From: Limivivens faecihominis
GTDB taxonomy: Bacteria; Bacillota; Clostridia; Lachnospirales; Lachnospiraceae
NCBI RefSeq assembly: GCF_020686945.1
Contig: NZ_JAJEPR010000007.1
Coordinates: 62,001-126,000, forward strand
Reading direction: 5' to 3'
DNA: 64,000 bases
Every line of letters starts with the position of its first letter. Within the stretch, counting starts at the first letter, position 1. Positions 1 through 7,303 of the stretch are shown in pieces. A program made the position numbers and the translations under genes. The notes beneath the pieces are model-generated. The model ran no database searches. It was given only the letters and a program-made list of their open reading frames with translations, and was not told the origin of the DNA.

Positions 1-482
1 TGGTGCTTCGCCACCTGGAAAGATTCCCGTTCTTCTGTTTCTTCCGGCATACGGATCTTCCGGTCCGCATATTCCATAGGAAACTTCTCTTCTATCCGGA
101 AGCACGCTTCCTGTTCCTGATCCACCTTCACCGGTCTGCCCGTCTCCGTATCCATGTAAATCCAGATAGAATTGGCATAAACCAGACATTCGCCGTCTTC
201 CCCTGTCATCGTGAAATTTCGATAGCCGAAAAAGCCATGGAAATCGTAGGGCCAGGTGCTGATGGTCACTTTCTCGCCCAGCTTCGGGAACCGTACCGGA
301 ACGATCTGCCAGGAGGATAAGATCCAGGCACGCTTCATGGCGCTCAGGCGGGCAATGTTCATGCCCACAGCCTCGGAATGGAAGGTGCTGCAGTCCTGGA
401 AGTAATCGATGACGGAACCAAGAGTGAGGTTGAGGTGCGTGTCCACTTCGCTGAAGCGGATGCGGCTGGTGAATGAATACAT
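1..482 (-). CDS. Acyl-ACP thioesterase, N-terminal part (runs off left edge)
   Basis: The minus-strand frame starts at ATG 482 and stays open for 160 codons to the edge of the window, so the C-terminus is missing. The translation starts MYSFTSRIRFSEVD and continues with the hotdog-fold pattern of acyl-ACP thioesterases (PF01643): an N-terminal strand with SEVD, a helix around SVIDYFQDCSTFHSE, then WILSSWQIV and an FHGFFGYRNF segment. In the family these enzymes hydrolyse acyl-acyl carrier protein to release free fatty acids in the cytoplasm. An AGGAGG ribosome-binding site lies about 9 bases before the ATG. No partner gene is visible to the left. The family call is from reading the protein; substrate chain length cannot be judged. 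Confidence 0.85.
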   Translation of the reverse strand, partial: MYSFTSRIRFSEVDTHLNLTLGSVIDYFQDCSTFHSEAVGMNIARLSAMKRAWILSSWQIVPVRFPKLGEKVTISTWPYDFHGFFGYRNFTMTGEDGECLVYANSIWIYMDTETGRPVKVDQEQEACFRIEEKFPMEYADRKIRMPEETEERESFQVAKH

Positions 483-508
483 GGTGGGGTGCCTCCTGTA
501 GGTGAGTT

Positions 509-618
509 GGATTCCCGGAGGGGCTGTGCGGCAGAGCCGCAAGCGGCCTGGCTGGCGGGAAGTGGATTCCCGGTATAGCTGTGCAGCTAACGCTGCAAGC
601 GCTTGGCTGCGGAAGGGT
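509..618. repeat. Two tandem copies of a 55-bp GC-rich unit
   Basis: Units at 509-563 and 564-618 both start GGATTCCCGG and share GCTGTGC, GCAAGCG and TGGCTG blocks. Each unit carries its own small dyad (GCGGC/GCCGC in the first, GCAGC/GCTGC in the second). They lie in the 328-bp gap between the thioesterase start and tRNA-Gln, followed by two more short hairpins near 653-689. No coding frame is convincing here. Confidence 0.6.
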
Positions 619-690
619 GGCTTCTCACTACTCCGCCGGGTATATAAGCTCAAAAGCTTCGCTTTTTTGCTTTGCGGCATTCGCCGCATA

Positions 691-753
691 CAGAAATAAG
701 CAGATGACCCGGAGTGTGAGCAAGCTCCCATCCGGGTCAACCGCTTATTTCTG
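691..753. repeat. Long imperfect hairpin, 23-bp arms
   Basis: Arms at 691-713 and 731-753 pair over 23 bp with two mismatches (CAGAAATAAGC against GCTTATTTCTG, then GACCCGGA against TCCGGGTC). The 17-base loop contains a further GAGCAAGCTC mini-dyad. There is no T-run directly after either side, so this is not a textbook terminator. It resembles the other long intergenic hairpins in this window. Confidence 0.6.
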
Positions 754-773
754 TGCCCGGCTCATTGCTAGAT

Positions 774-808
774 AAAAAAAAGGATTGCCTTTTTCCAAGA
801 CAATCCTT
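774..808 (-). terminator. Intrinsic terminator after tRNA-Gln
   Basis: On the minus strand AAGGATTG pairs with CAATCCTT and is followed by a run of seven T. It starts 2 bases beyond the tRNA 3' end. Confidence 0.85.
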
Positions 809-810
809 AA

Positions 811-882
811 CTGGGCTACAAGGATTCGAACCTTGAAATGACGGAGTCAGAGTCCGTTGCCTTACCGTTTGGCGATAGCCCA
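811..882 (-). tRNA. tRNA-Gln(CTG)
   Basis: On the minus strand the acceptor stem TGGGCTA pairs with TAGCCCA. The anticodon arm ACGGA-CTCTGAC-TCCGT gives anticodon CTG (codon CAG, Gln), and the T arm carries GGTTCGAATCC. The discriminator base is G and CCA is not encoded. The gene stands alone with its own promoter and terminator. Confidence 0.95.
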
Positions 883-944
883 TCGTGACACTTTCGTGTG
901 TTGCTTTTCTTTGTTGCTCTGTCGTGTCCCTCACAACACAATGA

Positions 945-973
945 ATTATATACCACGTTTCCGGATTCGTCAA
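945..973 (-). promoter_or_regulatory. Promoter of tRNA-Gln
   Basis: On the minus strand -35 TTGACG (968-973) and -10 TATAAT (945-950) are separated by exactly 17 bases, about 60 bp upstream of the tRNA. Confidence 0.85.
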
Positions 974-1157
974 CCCCTTTTTTGAAATTTTTTTAAAAAT
1001 TTTTCCAATTTATTTTTCGTTGTCCGGAAACCCGCATAAAACCGGGCTTTTTCAGTGTTTTTGATTTTTAAATTTTTCGGATTTTCCGGTTTTTCAGGTC
1101 ATTTCCTTGAAAAGCCCTTTGTAGATGCTTTTAAACTTTTGACCCTGACATTGCAGA

Positions 1158-1289
1158 TTTGGCTAGCCAAACCCCTCTTCCCTGAGTATAATGGAAGGGA
1201 AACAACGTTATCAAAATGTCTGCTTGCTGCGGCATTTTCCGGGAGCAGATATTTTCTGCTCCCCTTCTTACTCTTAGGGGGAGATACTT
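1158..1289 (+). promoter_or_regulatory. Promoter, palindromic operator candidate and structured leader of the CDF gene
   Basis: A -10 TATAAT (1187-1192) has a weak -35 TAGCCA (1164-1169) at 17-bp spacing. The -35 sits inside a perfect 14-bp palindrome, TTTGGCTAGCCAAA (1158-1171), a candidate repressor site. The leader of about 90 nt contains a hairpin GGGAGCAGA/TCTGCTCCC (1241-1249 and 1255-1263). The CTCCCC at 1259-1264 could instead pair with GGGGAG (1278-1283), which is the ribosome-binding site. The two pairings exclude each other, as in a translational switch. It does not match a metal riboswitch I can recall. Confidence 0.5.
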
Positions 1290-2459
1290 ATGACTAACTT
1301 TCTGGTCAAACATTTTGTACGGAACTACCAGAACACCGAGGATCTGGAAGTCCGTACCGCTTACGGCATCCTGGCCGGGGTTGTGGGAATCATCTGCAAC
1401 CTGTTTCTCTTCGCTGTGAAGTTCATTTCAGGAAGCCTGCTCCACAGCGTGGCCGTCACCGCTGACGCCTTCAACAACTTTTCCGACGCCGGTTCTTCGA
1501 TTATCAGTCTCGTGGGCGTCAAGATGGCAGAAAAGCCAGCCGACCGGGATCATCCTTTCGGCCACGGGCGGATCGAGTACATCGCGGCCCTGATCGTCGC
1601 CTTCCTAGTTCTGGATGTGGGCTTTGGCTTTTTCAAGGATTCCTTTGAAAAAATCCTGCATCCCGAAGAGCTGACTTTCCATGCCGTTTCTGTGGTGATT
1701 CTGATTCTTTCCATCGGCGTCAAATTCTGGATGAGCTGTTTTAACCGTTCCCTTGGAAAAAAGATTGATTCCAAGATCATGATGGCCACCGCCGCTGACG
1801 CCATGGGCGATATGATCACCACTTCCGTCACGATCCTGTCCATCCTGATCTTCCACTTCTTCCATTTGAATGTGGACGGTCTCATCGGCCTTATCGTGGC
1901 TGCCATCGTCATATGGGCAGGTGTCGGCATCGCCAGAGATACGCTTTCCCCGCTGATCGGAGCTCCGGCTGATCCGGAAACCTGCGCGGCCATCACAAAA
2001 ATGGTGGAAAGCTACGACGGCATCATGGGAACCCACGACCTCATCGTACACAACTACGGACCCGGCCGGAGCATCGCTTCCATTCACGCGGAGGTGCCGC
2101 AGGATGCGGATATCCGCGCTTCCCATGAGATCATCGACAAAGCCGAGCGAGAAGTCAGCCAGAAGCTGAACATTCTCCTGGTCATCCATATGGATCCTAT
2201 CGAAACCCACGACAAACGGGTGCTCGCGGTCCGCTCCCAGGTCGATGAGGCGGTCCATTCCGTTGATCCGGAGCTTTCTTTCCACGATTTCCGCATGATT
2301 GACGGAAAAAATCAGATCAATCTCATTTTTGACCTGCTGATTCCGGACAAGATCAAAGACCCGAATGAGATCAAAAATCAGGTCGTCAAGGCCCTGAAGA
2401 AAAAAGATCAACGTTACAATTGCATCATTACGGTGGATACGGATTTTATTTCCCGCTGA
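1290..2459 (+). CDS. Cation diffusion facilitator (CDF) family transporter
   Basis: A 389-residue integral membrane protein with the CDF order: about six membrane segments over residues 25-215, then a cytoplasmic dimerisation domain (about 220-385, with DLIVHNYGPGRSIASIHAEVP). Metal-site motifs DAFNNFSD in TM2 and DAMGDM in TM5 are present, as is the DHPFGHGRIEY loop typical of this family. CDF proteins export divalent metals (Zn, Mn, Co, Ni or Fe) in exchange for protons; which metal is not clear here. The start follows an AGGGGGAG ribosome-binding site that may be sequestered in the leader. It stands alone on the plus strand, with a weak GGGCA/TGCCC hairpin just after the stop. Confidence 0.93.
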   Translation: MTNFLVKHFVRNYQNTEDLEVRTAYGILAGVVGIICNLFLFAVKFISGSLLHSVAVTADAFNNFSDAGSSIISLVGVKMAEKPADRDHPFGHGRIEYIAALIVAFLVLDVGFGFFKDSFEKILHPEELTFHAVSVVILILSIGVKFWMSCFNRSLGKKIDSKIMMATAADAMGDMITTSVTILSILIFHFFHLNVDGLIGLIVAAIVIWAGVGIARDTLSPLIGAPADPETCAAITKMVESYDGIMGTHDLIVHNYGPGRSIASIHAEVPQDADIRASHEIIDKAEREVSQKLNILLVIHMDPIETHDKRVLAVRSQVDEAVHSVDPELSFHDFRMIDGKNQINLIFDLLIPDKIKDPNEIKNQVVKALKKKDQRYNCIITVDTDFISR

Positions 2460-2553
2460 CGGGCATATTTTTTATGTCTGCCCTGCTGTTGTTCTACAAG
2501 CAGCTTTCCTGATGGAGCGCTGTCTATTATATAGAAAAAAGAGGTAAATCACT

Positions 2554-4020
2554 ATGAGCACAATGAATCTGACACTGCTGACTGATTTCTACGAGTTGAC
2601 GATGATGCAGGGGTATTTCAAATCCCAGAACAATGAAAAAGTCGTCTTCGATGCTTTTTACCGTAAAAACCCCTGTGACGGCGGTTATGCCATCGCGGCA
2701 GGCCTCGATCAGGTCATCGATTACATCAAAAATCTCCGTTTTTCCAAGGAGGATGTGGAATATCTCCGCGGTCTTAAAGTTTTTGATGAGGATTTCCTGG
2801 AGTACCTGGAAAGCTTTCATTTCACCGGCGATATCTACGCCATCCCGGAAGGCACCATTGTCTTCCCCAGGGAGCCGCTGATCAAGGTCGTCGCTCCTAT
2901 CATGGAGGCCCAGCTCGTGGAGACCGCTATTCTGACGATCCTCAACCATCAGAGCCTTATCGCCACCAAGGCAGCCAGAGTTGTTTACGCAGCAAAGGGT
3001 GACGGCATCATGGAGTTTGGTCTTCGCCGCGCCCAGGGCCCGGATGCAGGTGTTTACGGTGCCCGTGCCGCTGTCATCGGCGGCTGTGTCGGCACCTCCA
3101 ACGTGCTCTGCGGCCAGCTTTTTGACGTGCCGGTAAAGGGAACCCACGCCCACAGCTGGATCATGAGTTTCCCGGATGAGTATACCGCTTTCAAAACCTA
3201 TGCGGATCTTTATCCCAATGCCTGCTGCCTCCTGGTAGACACCTACGATACGCTGAAATCCGGCGTTCCCAATGCCATCCGCGTTTTCAGGGAGATGCGT
3301 GAGGCCGGTATTCCTCTGAAAAATTATGGCATCCGTCTGGACAGCGGCGACCTGGCCTACATGTCCAAGCAGGCGAGAAAGCTTCTCGACGCTGCCGGTT
3401 TTGAGGATGCTTACATCTCCGCTTCCAGTGATCTGGACGAATACCTCATCGACAGCCTGAAAACCCAGGGAGCCAAGATCAGCTCCTGGGGTGTCGGAAC
3501 CAACCTCATCACCAGCAAGGACTGCCCGGCTTTCGGCGGTGTATACAAGCTGGCTGCCGTTCAGGACGCTGAGACCGGCGAATTTATCCCGAAGATCAAG
3601 CTTTCCGAGAACACCGAGAAGATCACGAACCCGGGCAACAAGACCATCTACCGGATCTACGACCGCCAGACCGGCAAGATCCGCGCCGATCTCATCTGCC
3701 TGGCTGACGAGACCTTCGATGATAAGAAGGATATGATCATCTTCGATCCTCTGGAGACCTGGAAAAAGACAAAGATCCACGCCAACACCTATACCTTGAG
3801 AGAACTTCTTGTTCCTGTATTCAAGGGCGGCGAGTGTGTATACACGTCTCCTTCCGTTATGGAAATCCGTGATATCTGCACGAAGGAGAAGGACACCCTC
3901 TGGGATGAGACCAAACGTCTCGTGAACCCGCATGAGGTTTATGTGGACCTTTCTGATAAGCTTTATAAGATTAAATCGGAGCTGCTGGAGAAGATGGGCA
4001 GAGAGGCGTTGGAATACTAA
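2554..4020 (+). CDS. pncB: Nicotinate phosphoribosyltransferase
   Basis: This 488-residue enzyme converts nicotinate and PRPP to nicotinate mononucleotide with ATP hydrolysis, the first step of NAD salvage (Preiss-Handler route), in the cytoplasm. Family signatures are visible: TDFYELTMMQGYF at the N-terminus, EFGLRRAQGPDAG, GTHAHSW, YGIRLDSGDL and the phosphate-binding SSWGVGTNL region. The length is normal for the clostridial form. An AGAGG ribosome-binding site precedes the ATG. It lies 94 bp behind the CDF gene on the same strand and ends in a clear terminator. Confidence 0.96.
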   Translation: MSTMNLTLLTDFYELTMMQGYFKSQNNEKVVFDAFYRKNPCDGGYAIAAGLDQVIDYIKNLRFSKEDVEYLRGLKVFDEDFLEYLESFHFTGDIYAIPEGTIVFPREPLIKVVAPIMEAQLVETAILTILNHQSLIATKAARVVYAAKGDGIMEFGLRRAQGPDAGVYGARAAVIGGCVGTSNVLCGQLFDVPVKGTHAHSWIMSFPDEYTAFKTYADLYPNACCLLVDTYDTLKSGVPNAIRVFREMREAGIPLKNYGIRLDSGDLAYMSKQARKLLDAAGFEDAYISASSDLDEYLIDSLKTQGAKISSWGVGTNLITSKDCPAFGGVYKLAAVQDAETGEFIPKIKLSENTEKITNPGNKTIYRIYDRQTGKIRADLICLADETFDDKKDMIIFDPLETWKKTKIHANTYTLRELLVPVFKGGECVYTSPSVMEIRDICTKEKDTLWDETKRLVNPHEVYVDLSDKLYKIKSELLEKMGREALEY

Positions 4021-4037
4021 TTTAATAAAGATATATG

Positions 4038-4079
4038 AAAGCCCGGAGTGTATACCGTGTATACATGGCCCGGGCTTTT
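4038..4079. terminator. Terminator after pncB
   Basis: AAGCCCGG (4039-4046) pairs with CCGGGCTT (4070-4077), with a nested GTATAC/GTATAC pair. A T-run follows on the plus strand and T-richness also lies on the minus strand, so it may work in both directions. Confidence 0.85.
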
Positions 4080-4110
4080 GGTATATATGATTATAGGTGG
4101 CTTCGAGGAC

Positions 4111-4312
4111 GCACTCCATCCCGATTCCGCCAGGCTTTCAGTTGCGGTGGGGCGAAATTCTAAGGCTTGCGGGAATCTGCTAAAAGCATTCGTGGAAATC
4201 CATAACTCGCTTCGCTCAGACAATGGATTTCCGCTCATAACGCAGATTTCCGCGAGCCAAGAATTTCTGCCCCGCCTCCACATGACGCCTGACTGGAATT
4301 GGGATGGGGTGC
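4111..4312. repeat. 202-bp imperfect palindrome in the pncB-methyltransferase gap
   Basis: The left arm (4111-about 4203) and right arm (about 4222-4312) are inverted copies of about 80-85% identity by eye. Paired blocks include CCATCCC/GGGATGG, GGTGGGGCG/TGCCCCGCC, GCGGGAATCTGC/GCAGATTTCCGC and GGAAATCCAT/ATGGATTTCC. The short loop holds CTCGCTTCGCTC. The rest of the 333-bp intergenic region holds only the pncB terminator. No protein frame is credible. Confidence 0.8.
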
Positions 4313-4353
4313 TGGTATACGCCAAGATTAAATACTGTACTATAAAACGTATT

Positions 4354-4950
4354 CTATATTACTTCAAAAATTAGAATTTTTTCTCTCTCATTATTTCCTC
4401 CAAAAAGATCCCTGGTATCGATTTCGTCGTAAAACAGGAGCTGTTCTTCTGTCATCAGACAGCTCAGGTATTCTTCGGACGGATAGTAGAAAAACAGCAG
4501 AAGCTCACGAGGATTTTCGTAGTAGGAAGCGTAGATCTGGGCGAGAACTTTCTGAAGGAGTTCCACGGAAAAGGGATTAAAAAAATAGCAGCGATCCACT
4601 TCTGTCGATACGGGATAGGTTTCGGCTGCTTTCATTTCAAAGGCAGTCCGGTTCCCTGAAACGGCATGGAGCCTGTTTTCTTCTGCCCCGGAAAAGATCC
4701 GTTCATCGTATTCCACACCGATGGAATGGCAGCGAGTCTGGTAGGATAGATAAAAGCAGACTCTCCCTTTCCCGGTGCCATAATCCAAGAGAGTATTTCC
4801 TTTTCCGATAAGGCCGCTGTTTGCCAGACGTTCCAGCACGGAATAGGGTGTCGGTTCGTAGGGATAGCGGTACTGGTCTGCGTGGGAATCATCGCGGCCG
4901 GTGGTTTTGATTTTTAGCAGTTTGTCCCATTGGGATTCGGTTTCGTTCAT
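4354..4950 (-). CDS. Class I SAM-dependent methyltransferase
   Basis: A 198-residue protein with the Rossmann-fold methyltransferase signature TLLDYGTGKGRVCFYLS (about residues 53-70: motif I, SAM-binding glycine loop). A downstream acidic residue in SIGVEYDERIF is the likely ribose-binding position. RCYFFNPFS takes the place of the usual motif IV. The substrate is unknown. It is the last gene of a three-gene minus-strand cluster, 20 bases after the Hsp70-like remnant, with an AGGAG ribosome-binding site. The context gives no substrate; a protein or small-molecule methyltransferase is equally possible. Confidence 0.8.
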   Translation of the reverse strand: MNETESQWDKLLKIKTTGRDDSHADQYRYPYEPTPYSVLERLANSGLIGKGNTLLDYGTGKGRVCFYLSYQTRCHSIGVEYDERIFSGAEENRLHAVSGNRTAFEMKAAETYPVSTEVDRCYFFNPFSVELLQKVLAQIYASYYENPRELLLFFYYPSEEYLSCLMTEEQLLFYDEIDTRDLFGGNNEREKILIFEVI

Positions 4951-4970
4951 AGAGTCACATCTCCTGGGTA

Positions 4971-5270
4971 TTATTCTTTCTGGAAACTATCCTTTTCTGC
5001 ACAATCGTCTTTGTAATACTGTTCTGCTGTAACACGGAATTTCTCCAACAAAGGAATATAGCTATCAATGACATGGTCCTTTCTTCCCATAATGCCTTTT
5101 GCGGCTGAGCCGTAGCGAAGTCCGTCAAGACTTCCCACCTTTCCGCCTGCGATCGTGGGAATATACGGGGTTCCCAGGCCCAAAACTACGGTTTCCAGTT
5201 TTTCCGTTTCGTTCCGGTAAGCAGATACCGTAGTATAAGTGCTTCCGAAATCAATTCCTATATTAAACAT
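4971..5270 (-). CDS. Truncated Hsp70/actin-fold ATPase N-terminus
   Basis: Only 99 residues. The start, MFNIGIDFGSTYTTVSAYRN, carries the phosphate-1 motif of Hsp70-type ATPases, followed by PTIAGGKVGSLDGLRYGSAAKG, also typical of the first subdomain. A full Hsp70-like protein has 350 or more residues, including phosphate-2 and adenosine motifs, and all are missing here, so ATP hydrolysis is unlikely. The ATG lies 8 bases inside the end of the upstream gene, with a GGGAGG ribosome-binding site, so it is probably translationally coupled. It is either a deletion remnant that kept its stop or a short product with another role; a remnant is more likely. Confidence 0.75.
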   Translation of the reverse strand: MFNIGIDFGSTYTTVSAYRNETEKLETVVLGLGTPYIPTIAGGKVGSLDGLRYGSAAKGIMGRKDHVIDSYIPLLEKFRVTAEQYYKDDCAEKDSFQKE

Positions 5271-7050
5271 ACCAAACCTCCCTGTCCGTCTCTTCTTTCT
5301 TTTTTTCCTCTTTCAAAAACGAAGCCTCTTTTTCAAAAAGAGAAGCCGCCTCTTTCAAAGCATTCTGCGCTTTCTGTTCCATGCTGCCCTGCTCCTTAAG
5401 CATGATTCCTGCCCGGTTTAAAATACTGGCAAGGGCCGTCGGATTTTTCTCTGCCATGAGTTCTTTTAAGACCAGATCCAACTTCTCAATGCTGTTTTTC
5501 TGAACCGCGATCTCCTCCTGGCCGCTGATCATGTATTGTTTTTCCGTCCGGATGGTCTGCTGAAGGCTGACCAGAACGCCTTTTTTCTGGCTGATATCCA
5601 TTTGGTAGTCGGTGGCGACGCCCGGTTCCAGAGTTTTCTCCTTCATCCGGCGATAAACCTCCCCGTAAACAGGATCCCTTTCACACTGTTCTTTCAGCTC
5701 CTGCCTGCGCTGTGCAAACTCCTGCTCATTTTTCCTGATGGTTTCCTGGCGCTTTTCATGAAGCTTTTCCATCCGGGCCACCATCGCCGTACAGCAGACA
5801 ATCTCCCGGTGACAGTCGCATTTCATCTGATAGACCTCATTGCTATCATACTGCCCTTCGCTCCGGAAACTGTAATAAAGATAGTCCAAAACGCGCTCTG
5901 CCAGCTCCGAAGAGCGGCAGTTTTCTTCCTTGAGCTCTTCCATTTTCTGCAGCATCTCCTGAAGGCCCGGCCGCTCCAGTTTCCGGAAATCACTCCAGGG
6001 GCAGACCATGATTTCCGTCACCCGGCCCAGTTTCCAGACAAGCCTCTGTCTTTCCGGCCCGGCGATCTCACGGATTCCCTGCCTTAAACGCCGGACATCC
6101 GCAGTCTCCGAAAAAGTGGGATACCAGAGCTTCGCTTCCACCCGGTCCGTCCTTTTCCACTCGGAAAGACTCTCCGCAAAAGCTTCCGGCTGTCCTTTCA
6201 GACACTTCCGAAGCTCTCCAAGATTCCGCTGAAACTTTTCCGGAAGACGAAGCCCCTTTGGCGTCTCCAGCTCCGGCTGATGACACCAGGCATAGAGAAA
6301 TTCTGCTCCCCGCTCCAGCGTCCCAACGGGAAGCTTCTGCCAGCTTCTCTCCGTCAGCCAGAGATACTGCAGCATCCGGTAAAGCTCCTCCCGCTTCATC
6401 TGATTCCAGAGATGGAAACCGTCTCCCAGCTCATTTTTCAGCTCTTCATAGAATCGGAAATGACCTTCTGTCGCAAAAACCTTCTTAAATTTTCGGAAAA
6501 AGGTCCCGCCAAAGACCTCTTTTCTCTCTGTAAATACCGGAAAGCTCTCGTCTGCCTTCATGGAGCTTACCAGCAGAAAGATACTGTTTTTCACGGTTTC
6601 CAGCAGGTTTCTGAGTTCCTCTCCCGCCGTCTGGTCCTGATAAAGCTCCGCAAAAACCTCCGGCTCCATGACAAAGGCCATGGATAAGCCGCCCTGATTT
6701 TTCAGCATGGAAAAAATCCTTCCCGTCACTTCCTCCGGACTGTTGTGCCTGCAGAAAACACGCTTTCCCTCCGTCTCCCGCGGAACTGACTTTTTCGTAA
6801 AAAACCAGCCGCCGGACGGAGCCTGATAGCAGTAGGCGTCCGCAGAGGCCGGATTTCCCATAATCACCCGATAGCCGCCTTTTCCAGTCAGCTGTTTTTC
6901 TATAAAATAAATGCCCTGATACCCTGCCTTTCTCAGACAGTAATCGATATACTGTTCTCTGTCCAGCCGTACCAGGCTATCCGTATAATGTTCATCCTCA
7001 TCCGCAAACAGCAGATGGATCTGCTCCGCAGCTGCACGGAATCCTCCCAT
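5263..7050 (-). CDS. Unrecognised 595-residue protein with coiled-coil C-terminal half
   Basis: I do not recognise the family with certainty. The N-terminal half (about 1-330) looks globular (HLLFADEDEHYTDSL, IYFIEKQLTGKGGYRVIMG, NSIFLLVSSMKADESF) and has no Walker A or other catalytic motif I can see. From about residue 395 it is rich in Glu, Lys, Gln and Arg with heptad-like stretches (KLHEKRQETIRKNEQEFAQR), suggesting coiled coil. No signal peptide or membrane segment is seen, so it is probably cytoplasmic. It overlaps the Hsp70-like gene by 8 bases and heads the operon, which suggests a chaperone-linked or scaffold role, but this is inference only. Confidence 0.7.
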   Translation of the reverse strand: MGGFRAAAEQIHLLFADEDEHYTDSLVRLDREQYIDYCLRKAGYQGIYFIEKQLTGKGGYRVIMGNPASADAYCYQAPSGGWFFTKKSVPRETEGKRVFCRHNSPEEVTGRIFSMLKNQGGLSMAFVMEPEVFAELYQDQTAGEELRNLLETVKNSIFLLVSSMKADESFPVFTERKEVFGGTFFRKFKKVFATEGHFRFYEELKNELGDGFHLWNQMKREELYRMLQYLWLTERSWQKLPVGTLERGAEFLYAWCHQPELETPKGLRLPEKFQRNLGELRKCLKGQPEAFAESLSEWKRTDRVEAKLWYPTFSETADVRRLRQGIREIAGPERQRLVWKLGRVTEIMVCPWSDFRKLERPGLQEMLQKMEELKEENCRSSELAERVLDYLYYSFRSEGQYDSNEVYQMKCDCHREIVCCTAMVARMEKLHEKRQETIRKNEQEFAQRRQELKEQCERDPVYGEVYRRMKEKTLEPGVATDYQMDISQKKGVLVSLQQTIRTEKQYMISGQEEIAVQKNSIEKLDLVLKELMAEKNPTALASILNRAGIMLKEQGSMEQKAQNALKEAASLFEKEASFLKEEKKKEETDREVWYV

Positions 7051-7252
7051 TTCCTCACCCTCAGTCTTTTTTCTGAATTACGTCGTTTTCTTTCACAAAT
7101 TTTTGTTTAATTTGCAAATATTTTCTTTTGTTTATTCAACATAAACAGTTTATATTTTTTAATATACCAAAATTTTTCTCTGTATTTTTAATTATACCTA
7201 CTATAAACACTTTTGAAAACCAAAAATTTATTTTTTTCCTTTTTTGCGAAAA

Positions 7253-7294
7253 AAAGTCTCCTTGCAGAGATCACGTTTTCTGCAAAGAGACTTT
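7253..7294 (-). terminator. Terminator after hcp
   Basis: AAAGTCTC-TTGCAGA pairs with TCTGCAA-GAGACTTT around an 8-10 base loop, followed on the minus strand by seven T. The rest of the 253-bp gap upstream of the coiled-coil gene is AT-rich and unremarkable. Confidence 0.85.
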
Positions 7295-7303
7295 CGTTTT
7301 TTA

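Noticed and set aside
1158..1289. Known NiCo or Mn riboswitch upstream of the CDF gene
   Set aside because: The leader is only about 90 nt and I cannot place the conserved loops of those classes, so only a generic structured leader is claimed.
2527..4119. 530-residue minus-strand frame
   Set aside because: It is antisense to pncB, which has all family motifs; the frame is a codon-bias shadow.
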